From IMG/VR virus record IMGVR_UViG_3300043464_001367, positions 1 through 61,911 of that record: DNA of 61,911 bases; one strand, 5' to 3'. Under the pieces are notes generated by a model, which did no database searches, was not told the origin of the DNA, and saw only the letters and a list, made by a program, of their open reading frames with translations. The position numbers and the translations under genes were made by a program. This document shows, piece after piece, positions 31,179 to 38,816 of this stretch; the stretch's first letter is position 1; every line of letters starts with the position of its first letter. This DNA comes from a virus.

Positions 31179-32036
31179 ATGACTTCTCCCCAAATCATCG
31201 CAGTATACAGAGTCCTGTATGGAGAAGACTTCATACAGGAATCCATTCGTTCGATCCTTCCTCACGTTGATCAAGTCGTAGTTGTGAAAGCAGAAAAGCC
31301 ATGGGGTGACACAGAAGGTGTCACCTACAAAGGCAACTGGGTTTCATGGCCCGATGTGTTTGACGACACCAGAAAAAAGATATCAGAGTTAAACGAACCA
31401 AGAGTGAAAGTGGTTGATGACTATTGGCCAACTCCAAAAGGACAACTCACTCACATCGTCAATGACTTGATACTTCCAAGCTTAAAACCACAAGAGATAG
31501 TCTTCATAGAACCCGACCATGTTTTCTCCAAGGAACAAGCTTCGAAAGCCTTTGAAGCCTGGAAACAGTTTGGTGGAAACCAAGCAACCACTCGGCAGAT
31601 AGAGCACTGGAAGAACCCGTTCTGGATGGTGCCTGAGAGGCCCAACAGGACATCGGTTGTCTTTCACCGCATCAATGGTCGTCCCATGGGAGAAACGGGG
31701 TTTAACGGGGCTTCAGATGGCATTCACAGGCTTCCTGCTCATGTGAACAACTTCGGTTTCTGCATCTCTGAAAGAAGCATGTACTGGAAGCATCTCACAT
31801 CTTTGGCTTTCAGCAGGGTCGTTGGGGACAGCCTTCCTAATGAGTCCTGGTATGAAAACAAGTGGCTCTCTTGGAATCCTGTTACGAACAATCGCAACCT
31901 TGAGATCTCTCTTGGTTACGAATGGACCATTCCATACGCAATACCATGTTCTCGTGATGTTGTACCTGAAAGTGTTTGTCGGAAGTTTCACTTAGACGAT
32001 TTGACACTGATCAATCAATCTACAACAAAACAATAA
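31179..32036 (+). CDS. Glycosyltransferase, GT-A (family 2-like)
   Basis: This protein has about 285 residues from the ATG at 31179; a TTG at 31161 is an alternative start. The N-terminus (IIAVYRVLYGEDFIQESI, then HVDQVVVVKAE) is typical of GT2-like enzymes and resembles the gene at 21837. The metal site may be IEPDHVF near residue 105, an EPD rather than a DxD. A His/Trp-rich middle (EHWKNPFWMVPERP) and a long Trp-rich C-terminus follow. It ends with a TAATG overlap into the next glycosyltransferase gene. Confidence 0.7.
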   Translation: MTSPQIIAVYRVLYGEDFIQESIRSILPHVDQVVVVKAEKPWGDTEGVTYKGNWVSWPDVFDDTRKKISELNEPRVKVVDDYWPTPKGQLTHIVNDLILPSLKPQEIVFIEPDHVFSKEQASKAFEAWKQFGGNQATTRQIEHWKNPFWMVPERPNRTSVVFHRINGRPMGETGFNGASDGIHRLPAHVNNFGFCISERSMYWKHLTSLAFSRVVGDSLPNESWYENKWLSWNPVTNNRNLEISLGYEWTIPYAIPCSRDVVPESVCRKFHLDDLTLINQSTTKQ

Positions 32037-33430
32037 TGCCACTAATAAAACAAGTAGAACCAATCACAGTAGCACCAGTTGAGAAAAAGAAGATTCTCTT
32101 TCTGTCGGATCACCCTCTGGCTCCGTCTGGTGTTGGCGTTCAAGCAAGAATGTTGATCGAGGGACTTCTCAGGACAGGGAAGTATACCTTCAGATGTCTG
32201 GGTGGTGCTATCAAACATCCAGACTACTCCACAACCGTTGTCAACCAAGACTTCATCATCAAGCCTGTTGATGGGTTTGGAACACGAGATCAGGTTAGAA
32301 ACATTCTCATGACAGAGAAGCCTGATGCCTTGATCATCTTCACAGATCCTCGTCAGTTCATCTGGCTTTGGGAGGTTGAAGATGAGATTCATCAACTGTG
32401 TCCAATTGCTTACTGGCACGTTTGGGATAACGATCCATATCCAGAGTTTAACAAGATCTGGTATGAGTCAACAGACTTGTTAAACTGTTTGTCCTACAAG
32501 ACATATGAGATGGTCAAAGATCACTTCCCAGAGAAGACGAACTACATACCTCACAGTTTTCCAAAGGGCCTATACTTTGCTGCACCTGAAGATCAAGTGA
32601 AAGTAGCAAGAAAACAAAACTTCGGTGACAAGGCCGATTGGTTTATTGCTCTCTGGGTTAACAGGAATGCCACAAGAAAGATGCCAGGAGATGTTCTTGA
32701 GGGCTGGAAGTTGTTTCTTGATAAACTTGAAAAAGAAACAGGTCACAGAAAAGCTTGTTTGGTTATGCACACTGATCCAATGGATCAAGAAGGGCCAAAT
32801 CTTTTTGCTGTCCAAGAGTTTCTCGGACTTCAAGAAAACGTCATATTTTCCACTCAGAAGCTTGATTTCAAACAGATGAACGTTTTGCACAACGTGGTTG
32901 ATGTTTGCATCAACCTATCCAAAGCTGAGGGCTTTGGACTTTCGACCTTGATTTCCATGCAGTGTGGCAAGCCCATCCTTGCGTTGAAAACAGGTGGGTT
33001 GACAAGACAGGTTGTTGACTATCGTTCAGGTGAAGAGATGGGTGTTGGAATTGATCCTGTTACCAGAAAGATGGTTGGCAGTCAGATGGTTCCTTACATC
33101 TATGAAGACTATGCTTCGCAAGAAGATGTAGCCAATGGCTTGATCAAACTATATCATCAAACCGATGAAGAGAAGTCGGCGTTGAAGGAGAAGATCCTCA
33201 ACTATGTTGATTCGGAGTTCAACTACGACAAGATGATTGAAGATTGGGACAGAACTTTGATGTCAACAATCTTAAAGTGGGAATCTGAGAAAAGCACAAG
33301 AAAACAATGGACTCTTGTTCCTTTGGATAGAGTCGCACCAGTAGAGAGTGTTAAACCACCCACACCAGTTGCAAGTCCATTTAAGAAAATTCACCCAAAC
33401 GTTCTTAAGCGTCTAGGGGCACAAGGATAA
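32036..33430 (+). CDS. GT-B (GT4-like) glycosyltransferase with a changed motif
   Basis: This 464-residue enzyme starts at 32036 in a TAATG overlap. It has the GT-B opening (KKILFLSDHPLAPSGVGVQ) and a C-terminal nucleotide-binding half with LSKAEGFGLSTLISMQCGKP. In GT4 enzymes the segment is E-x7-E; here the first Glu is kept (AEGFG) but the second is replaced by Ile. This may weaken or change donor binding. A KTGGLTRQVVDYR segment follows, as in the family. It forms a pair with the next gene, separated by three bases. Confidence 0.82.
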   Translation: MPLIKQVEPITVAPVEKKKILFLSDHPLAPSGVGVQARMLIEGLLRTGKYTFRCLGGAIKHPDYSTTVVNQDFIIKPVDGFGTRDQVRNILMTEKPDALIIFTDPRQFIWLWEVEDEIHQLCPIAYWHVWDNDPYPEFNKIWYESTDLLNCLSYKTYEMVKDHFPEKTNYIPHSFPKGLYFAAPEDQVKVARKQNFGDKADWFIALWVNRNATRKMPGDVLEGWKLFLDKLEKETGHRKACLVMHTDPMDQEGPNLFAVQEFLGLQENVIFSTQKLDFKQMNVLHNVVDVCINLSKAEGFGLSTLISMQCGKPILALKTGGLTRQVVDYRSGEEMGVGIDPVTRKMVGSQMVPYIYEDYASQEDVANGLIKLYHQTDEEKSALKEKILNYVDSEFNYDKMIEDWDRTLMSTILKWESEKSTRKQWTLVPLDRVAPVESVKPPTPVASPFKKIHPNVLKRLGAQG

Positions 33431-33433
33431 TAC

Positions 33434-34609
33434 ATGAAAACAGTTCTTTTAAGAGCACCAGTTCTTACTTTGTCTGGTTATGGTGTTCATGCACGACAAG
33501 TTGCAAGGTGGCTTTTTGATCTTGAAGAATCTCTGGGGCTTGACATCACTGTTGAGCCTTTGAACTGGGGAGTCACAGGATGGCTTACTGATGTGGATGC
33601 AGAGGATGGTCTTGTTGGGAGGATCTTGCAAGCCTCTGACAACACCAAGCCTTTCTATGATGTGACCATCCAACTTCAGCTTCCAAACGAATGGAATCCA
33701 ATGCTTGGAGCATTCAACATCGGGATTACAGCAGGCGTGGAGACAGACTCTTGCAATCCTGCGTGGGTTGATGCAGTAAACCAGATGAACTTGGTTGTTG
33801 TGCCATCAGAGTTCACAAGGAAGTCATTCCTGAACAGCGGAAATGTCACAACCGAGATAGCTGTTGTTCCAGAGTCATTCATTGATGAGGTTCTAGACCA
33901 GGACAACTGTTCAATTGACTTGGATCTTACAACCAGTTTCAACTTCCTTGTGTTTGGTCAGCTAACAGGTTCCAATCCAGAAAACGACAGAAAGAACCTT
34001 GCTTATACCCTCAAGTGGTTTGCAGAAGCTTTCGCAGATAAGCCAAACGTTGGCGTGATTGTAAAAAGCAACCTTGCCAGAAACACCAAGATTGATTTGC
34101 TGGCCTGCACAAACATGTTTACCAATCTTGTCTCTCAGATCAAAACAGGTCCAGGGCCTCGATTCTATCTTCTGCACGGAAACATGCAGAACAAAGAAGT
34201 TGTTGGGCTGTATAAGCACCCTACGATCAAGGCGCTTGTGTCGTTGACTCACGGTGAAGGTTATGGCCTTCCAATCCTTGAAGCAGCCGCATGTGGCTTG
34301 CCAGTGATAGCTCCTGAGTGGTCTGGTTATTTGGATTTCATGAAGCATGGAAAGTTCATCAAGATTGATCACAAACTTTCTCCTATTCATGAGTCAAGAG
34401 TGGACAACCAGATCTTTATGCCAGGAGTGAAGTGGGCATATCCTGTTGAACAGGACGCTAAAAAGAAACTTGTCAAGTTCTATGAGTCACCAGTGATTCC
34501 AAAACAGTGGGCCACAGAACTAAAAACCAAACTTTTGAAGCTCTGCAACTTCGAAGCAGTTGCCAACCACTACTCCAGGCTTTTGGGTCCATGTTTGAAA
34601 GACGACTGA
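33434..34609 (+). CDS. GT-B (GT4-like) glycosyltransferase
   Basis: This 391-residue enzyme has the opening LLRAPVLTLSGYGVHARQ and the intact donor-binding motif HGEGYGLPILEAAACGLPVI near residue 275, with both Glu residues of E-x7-E. The middle has FNFLVFGQLTG, a typical linker strand before the C-terminal domain. It is the last glycosyltransferase of the block before the switch to the late-gene region. The acceptor is unknown. Confidence 0.88.
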   Translation: MKTVLLRAPVLTLSGYGVHARQVARWLFDLEESLGLDITVEPLNWGVTGWLTDVDAEDGLVGRILQASDNTKPFYDVTIQLQLPNEWNPMLGAFNIGITAGVETDSCNPAWVDAVNQMNLVVVPSEFTRKSFLNSGNVTTEIAVVPESFIDEVLDQDNCSIDLDLTTSFNFLVFGQLTGSNPENDRKNLAYTLKWFAEAFADKPNVGVIVKSNLARNTKIDLLACTNMFTNLVSQIKTGPGPRFYLLHGNMQNKEVVGLYKHPTIKALVSLTHGEGYGLPILEAAACGLPVIAPEWSGYLDFMKHGKFIKIDHKLSPIHESRVDNQIFMPGVKWAYPVEQDAKKKLVKFYESPVIPKQWATELKTKLLKLCNFEAVANHYSRLLGPCLKDD

Positions 34610-34610
34610 T

Positions 34611-34940
34611 ATGTGGGTGATTCTTACTCTGATGTTTTTGTTTTTGTTGGCTTGGGCTGTTCTAGCTACTTTCTTCCTATGGAAGTTTGCCAGGATCATC
34701 TTGATCTTGGAGAATGACTTCTCGGATGCAACTGAGACTCTTCAGAATGCAGAGCAGACGTTGAATGCTTGTTTGGAGTTGCCAATGTTTTTTGATTCGC
34801 CACAAGTTCAAAGAGCCACGATGGAAGCTTTGGATGAAATCAGAACTTCAAAGATTGCAATAGCTGGTTTGATCAGAAAGTTCACGCAACGCAGCAAACA
34901 AAAGTACATTGAAGTAGTCGAAGTAGAAAAGGAAGAATAG
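34611..34940 (+). CDS. Small single-pass membrane protein
   Basis: This 109-residue protein has an N-terminal hydrophobic helix (VILTLMFLFLLAWAVLATFF, residues 3-22) without a cleavage site, so it is probably anchored in the inner membrane. A charged helical cytoplasmic part follows, ending in KYIEVVEVEKEE. It starts one base after the previous gene and ends just before the sigma factor gene. The role is unknown. Confidence 0.7.
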   Translation: MWVILTLMFLFLLAWAVLATFFLWKFARIILILENDFSDATETLQNAEQTLNACLELPMFFDSPQVQRATMEALDEIRTSKIAIAGLIRKFTQRSKQKYIEVVEVEKEE

Positions 34941-34942
34941 TG

Positions 34943-35704
34943 ATGACCGTTAAAAAGAAAATATCACGAAAGAAGCCTGGAGAGAAGACCTTCAGGAACT
35001 ACTTTGACGATGATACACAAGACGCAATTGTTCGTTACCAACAAGCTGTCATCACACAACCTGATGGCACGACTGTGCCAAACTATGAGGAACGCAACAA
35101 GATCTATGTTCTTGAGATATTGCCTGCGTTCTCAACTCTGATCGAAAACCTGATCAACGTCTATGGTTATCACGTTCTGTATGAAAGCCGTGAAGACTTG
35201 AAAAATGAATGTCTTGAGTTCTTGTATGGCGTGATCAACAAGTTTAAAGCAGAACGAGGCTCCAAGGCATTTTCTTATTTCAACGTTGTTGGTAAAAACT
35301 GGCTGACCATCAAGAGCAAGCAGAATGCTAAGATTGTACAGAACTACGTCTCGCTTGACAACCGTGAAGCTCTGTCAAAACACGATCTTGATCTGATCGA
35401 AGATCATAACTTTTTTCCATCTGCGGAAGATCTTCTGACCAAAGAAGACATCAGCAAGAATCTCAAGAACTTGGTGGAAAACCTGCGAGGCAAGATAAAA
35501 ACAGAGAACGAGAAGATCTGTTTGGATGCTATTGAGGTCTTGATCGAAAACATTGACGACATTGACGAAATTGGCTTGATCTCTAAAAGAGCAGTGATGC
35601 TCTATATCAGAGAAATAACCGGCTTGTCTAGCAAGCAGCTTTCCATTGTTCTTTCATCCTTGAAAAAACAATATAGAGTAATTAAACAGGAGAGTGTGGG
35701 ATAA
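34943..35704 (+). CDS. gp55: Late-transcription sigma factor, gp55-like
   Basis: This protein of about 253 residues has the T4 gp55 layout: a helical core with DLKNECLEFLYGVINKF, then RGSKAFSYFNVVGKNWLTIKS near residues 103-122, which is the region 2-like part that contacts RNA polymerase and the promoter -10 element. A C-terminal helical part (ILSSLKKQYR style) follows. T4 gp55 has 185 residues, so this one is longer. With a sliding clamp and co-activator it directs late genes, whose promoters have only a -10 word. It lies just upstream of the baseplate block. The start at 34943 follows the previous stop by two bases. Confidence 0.82.
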   Translation: MTVKKKISRKKPGEKTFRNYFDDDTQDAIVRYQQAVITQPDGTTVPNYEERNKIYVLEILPAFSTLIENLINVYGYHVLYESREDLKNECLEFLYGVINKFKAERGSKAFSYFNVVGKNWLTIKSKQNAKIVQNYVSLDNREALSKHDLDLIEDHNFFPSAEDLLTKEDISKNLKNLVENLRGKIKTENEKICLDAIEVLIENIDDIDEIGLISKRAVMLYIREITGLSSKQLSIVLSSLKKQYRVIKQESVG

Positions 35705-35707
35705 ATC

Positions 35708-36154
35708 ATGAGTGGGTCATATTTCGATGAACAAGAAGCAAAGTTGCAACAGCAACCAGAAGATGGGTTTGAACCGATCTCAGTAAAAGAACTGGAGAGA
35801 CAAACTCAGGTTCAGTTGAAGGTTTTCGGAGATCTGCTGAACTCTTTGGACAAAAGCCTTGATAAAAAAAAGCAACTCTGGAAGCAGATCTACGAGAATG
35901 CTATCACAGACCGCAAGAATGCTTACTTGGTGTTTGCAGACCTCTATGTTGGAGTTCACTCCAAACCTGCCGAACATGCCATTCATGGCCCAACTCTTGC
36001 AAAGTACATGGAGAGGATGAGCAAGTCAACAGATCAACTCTTGAAGCTAGCTGAACTGGTTGCAGCAGCCGAAGACAAGGTGCCTCAAGAGATGGATGAA
36101 AGATTGTCGGACGAAGACGTTTACTCATCAATTCAGCTTAAAAAACAACATTGA
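35708..36154 (+). CDS. Helical hypothetical protein after the sigma factor
   Basis: This 148-residue protein is helical and charged (KELERQTQVQLKVFGDLL, then KKKQLWKQIYENAI and YMERMSKSTDQLLKLAELVAAA), without a membrane segment. It follows the sigma gene by three bases. T4 late transcription needs a co-activator (gp33), and position alone would allow that role here, but the sequence shows no clear gp33 similarity. A structural or chaperone role is an alternative. Confidence 0.6.
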   Translation: MSGSYFDEQEAKLQQQPEDGFEPISVKELERQTQVQLKVFGDLLNSLDKSLDKKKQLWKQIYENAITDRKNAYLVFADLYVGVHSKPAEHAIHGPTLAKYMERMSKSTDQLLKLAELVAAAEDKVPQEMDERLSDEDVYSSIQLKKQH

Positions 36155-36173
36155 TAAGTTTGATACTTATCAA
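36151..36173 (+). promoter_or_regulatory. Palindrome with TACTTA before the baseplate block
   Basis: Two perfect 9-base arms (TTGATAAGT and ACTTATCAA) enclose five bases and overlap the stop codon of the previous gene. The right side contains TACTTA, the core of the candidate late word, 11 nt before the small gene at 36181. No T run follows, so it is unlikely to be a simple terminator. Confidence 0.4.
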
Positions 36174-36180
36174 TCCCACA

Positions 36181-36294
36181 ATGAAACTCCTGCTTAGAGA
36201 ACTCAGACATCTCATCCAAGAAAAGATCAGACCCTTTGTTGTTTGGCACTCTGAGCAGATTCAAGTGATCAAACAAGAGAGGGTTTTGTCATGA
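36181..36294 (+). CDS. Micro-protein with a head-targeting style helix
   Basis: This 37-residue basic protein begins MKLLLRELRHLIQEKIRPF, an amphipathic helix like those of the small head proteins at 5555-6010 and at the left edge. Its stop overlaps the next gene by ATGA. It has no strong ribosome site. It may be packaged in the head or be only a short leader peptide for the baseplate gene. Confidence 0.45.
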   Translation: MKLLLRELRHLIQEKIRPFVVWHSEQIQVIKQERVLS

Positions 36295-37958
36295 GCAACA
36301 GAGGATACAACATCGGAAGACAGCTAGCTGGTGGTTCTGGTCAGAACAACACCACACAGCAGCAAAGAGACTTTCTCATGGGTGGGTCTGCTCCTGGTTT
36401 GCAGAGAGCGGTTGTTGTGGATGTTATCTATGACCCAAACTCTTTGTCAAACGCAGAGATGAACGCACTGGAAAACCGTGTGTCCAATCCAGAGATGATT
36501 GAGGGTATGCCGGTCAACTCAATCATCGCAAGAGTTGTGACAAACAGCCAGGATCTTGGGCATCCAAGTTTTCATGTTTTCTACCCTTTGTTTTCCACAC
36601 ACTTCCAACTCCCAGTAAAACCAGGGGAGCAGGTTTTCATCCTATATGAAGACTACTCAGGTACAGGGAACTCTTTTGGTTATTGGCTGACAAGACCAAT
36701 AGCCGCAAGACAGATTGAAGATTCCAACTACACACACGCAGACAGGTTGTTTGATCCAGTCAATCACCCAAGAAACATGACACCAGCCATGTTGAGTTCA
36801 TTGACAGCTTCAGCACCTACCTTTCCCAACGGTGCTGGTACACCTGAGTCTTTTTCTCTGTCGCCAGAAGGACGAACAAATCCATATGACCAGATTGTTT
36901 CAACCGCTTCAGCTTCCTTGATCGTAACACCGGAACCTGTACCACGGTTTAAAAAACGACCTGGGGATCTGTTGTTCCAGGGATCTAACAACTCCTTTAT
37001 CTTGCTGGGCCAAGACAGGTCTGGTCCTGCTTTGAGAGTCACAGGTTCTCAGGGCACTGACATCATCGAGAAGGCTGGTGTGATTGACATGGTGACAGGG
37101 CTTGGTGCTCCTAGAAGAATGCCAATAGATGAACGCTCAGACCCATCTGAAGCCAACCACAACCCAACTTCTCCAAGAGTCATAGAAAACACACGAGGCA
37201 AGAAAGAAGTCTACAAAACCCCATATAGAAGCCAGAAAACCGATAACTTGCGAGAGGGCGACCCTGATTTCGTCCGAGATCTTTCAAGGCTGTATCTTGC
37301 AATGAAAACCAAAGGCGATCTAAACTTCAAAGTCCAACTTGGTGGTCAAAACGGAATATATCCTTCAAGCGGAACAAAGCTTGTTCAAACAATCGCTGAC
37401 TTGCCAACAGATGAACAGAATGGTCAGCCATTTGCTGTTTTGAAATCTGAGCAGGTGCGACTGATTGCAAAAGGAAGAGATCCAGACAACGGACCAGGGG
37501 AATCAGGTGAGATTCGACTGATCAAAGAAGGAACTGAGTCGGACAAGGATCTTTCGTTGTTTGTGATGAGCAAAGAAGGAAGGATTCTTTTTGTGGGAAG
37601 GGACGTTCAGCTTCAAACACACGAAGAAGGCAAGGTTCTTCTTCGTTGCAAGAGTGGGAATGCTGAGGATTCTGATCCTATCGTGTTGTTCTCAAAGTTC
37701 AAAGATTTTGCAGAAGACGTGTATGCAAAACTTGCTTTGCTTAAAGACACAGTGGCAAACCAACTTGCACAGGTGGCAACCCAGGGAATTCTAAACACCG
37801 AGAGCCTTGCTCCGTTTTCACCAATACCAGGCTTGGTTGGAGCCAAAGCAGCACTTCTCAATGCCCAGACAAGAATACAACAAACCGATGTGGACTTCAG
37901 ACCAAAGATAGACCCTTGCAGAAGTCGCTGGGTGTTTGTTAACAAAGAAGGTCAGTGA
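36291..37958 (+). CDS. Baseplate or virion protein with an OB-like N-terminal part
   Basis: This 555-residue protein has strand-rich segments SIIARVVTNSQDLG near residue 83 and FYPLFSTHFQLPVKPGEQVFILYEDY near 102-127, which resemble the OB-fold region of baseplate hub proteins in large phages. A FGYWLTRPIAARQ segment follows. A glycine- and serine-rich middle and a beta-rich part (about 390-460, GRDPDNGPGESGEIRLIKEG) follow. The exact T4 equivalent (gp5 or another hub protein) is not certain. It leads the baseplate block that continues with gp25 and gp6. Confidence 0.6.
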   Translation: MSNRGYNIGRQLAGGSGQNNTTQQQRDFLMGGSAPGLQRAVVVDVIYDPNSLSNAEMNALENRVSNPEMIEGMPVNSIIARVVTNSQDLGHPSFHVFYPLFSTHFQLPVKPGEQVFILYEDYSGTGNSFGYWLTRPIAARQIEDSNYTHADRLFDPVNHPRNMTPAMLSSLTASAPTFPNGAGTPESFSLSPEGRTNPYDQIVSTASASLIVTPEPVPRFKKRPGDLLFQGSNNSFILLGQDRSGPALRVTGSQGTDIIEKAGVIDMVTGLGAPRRMPIDERSDPSEANHNPTSPRVIENTRGKKEVYKTPYRSQKTDNLREGDPDFVRDLSRLYLAMKTKGDLNFKVQLGGQNGIYPSSGTKLVQTIADLPTDEQNGQPFAVLKSEQVRLIAKGRDPDNGPGESGEIRLIKEGTESDKDLSLFVMSKEGRILFVGRDVQLQTHEEGKVLLRCKSGNAEDSDPIVLFSKFKDFAEDVYAKLALLKDTVANQLAQVATQGILNTESLAPFSPIPGLVGAKAALLNAQTRIQQTDVDFRPKIDPCRSRWVFVNKEGQ

Positions 37959-38296
37959 TGTCAGAAAACAACGGAATAACCAAACAAGCCCTTGAAGATG
38001 CTTTGAGTGTTGCTGAACTTAGGATTGTGCAGTTCCAACCTCCTGCAACCAGGATTGATCAAAACACCAGGAACAGTCTGCCAACAGCAGCAATCAACAT
38101 ACCTGAAGCTCAACAGCAGATGGCTGAGAAAGCCGCAAAAGAAAGAGCTGATGCTTTGTTTGATGTTTTGGTGCAGTTGATATCTCAAGTTGCGAACGAT
38201 GAAGTGTCAAGACAGCAGATCGTTCAAAGACTGAGCAACCTTGATCAGCGAGTTTCTGCTTTGGAGGCAAGAACTCCTACAACTGGGACCGTTTAA
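37958..38296 (+). CDS. Coiled-coil hypothetical protein of the baseplate block
   Basis: This 112-residue protein has a helical start, a Gln/Pro segment, and a long helix (about 50-105; RADALFDVLVQLISQVAND then LSNLDQRVSALEAR) with a heptad pattern at the end, which suggests a coiled coil. It starts in a TGATG overlap with the previous gene. The role is unknown, probably structural or in assembly. Confidence 0.6.
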   Translation: MSENNGITKQALEDALSVAELRIVQFQPPATRIDQNTRNSLPTAAINIPEAQQQMAEKAAKERADALFDVLVQLISQVANDEVSRQQIVQRLSNLDQRVSALEARTPTTGTV

Positions 38297-38311
38297 GGTT
38301 TGACAGGGTTT

Positions 38312-38318
38312 CTACTTA
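38312..38318 (+). promoter_or_regulatory. CTACTTA word upstream of the gp25-like gene
   Basis: An exact copy of the candidate late word lies 16 nt before the ATG of the gp25-like gene, in a 38-bp gap. It is part of a small palindrome (TACTT, ACC, AAGTA; 38313-38325). It is the clearest candidate start for the wedge genes. Confidence 0.45.
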
Positions 38319-38334
38319 CCAAGTACGACGATCA

Positions 38335-38808
38335 ATGGCACTACAGAGTTTCAAAAATGTTGGAATCAGAGAGTTTCAACCTCAGAACGTCCTTTCCACT
38401 CCTCAGAGTATAACTCCGATTGGCATTAAAACGCCTGCAACACTAGGGGATAACGGCGATGGCATCCTGGCGATGTACACGAACATTCAAGATGTTGTGC
38501 ATGACAACTTGAAGAATCTCCTTCTTACCAACCATGGTGAAAGACTTGTTCACTATGACCTTGGTGCCAACCTTAGACCGCTGGTTGCTGACTTCTCATC
38601 CAAAGATGACTTTGATGGTGAAGCGATGATTCGTATCAACACAGCAGTTGCAAAGTGGATGCCATTTATCAACCTGGTTGGTTTTGACTCAAGACCTGAA
38701 TTCATTGACAACCGTTTTGTCGGAAAAATAGTTACTCTTTTGGTTTACAGCGTTCCTCAACTTGGAATCAATGAGCGAGCCCTGGAAGTCCTGTTGTTTG
38801 TTATTTAA
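38335..38808 (+). CDS. gp25: Baseplate wedge protein, gp25-like
   Basis: This 157-residue protein belongs to the gp25 family at the base of contractile tails. Recognisable are IQDVVHDNLKNLLLTNHGERL (about residues 51-71) and the HYDLGANLRPLVAD segment, with a C-terminal strand pair (RFVGKIVTLLVYSVPQ). The length fits (T4 gp25: 132). It initiates sheath assembly together with gp6- and gp53-type proteins. The gp6-like gene follows after eight bases. Confidence 0.9.
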   Translation: MALQSFKNVGIREFQPQNVLSTPQSITPIGIKTPATLGDNGDGILAMYTNIQDVVHDNLKNLLLTNHGERLVHYDLGANLRPLVADFSSKDDFDGEAMIRINTAVAKWMPFINLVGFDSRPEFIDNRFVGKIVTLLVYSVPQLGINERALEVLLFVI

Positions 38809-38816
38809 GGTGTGTT

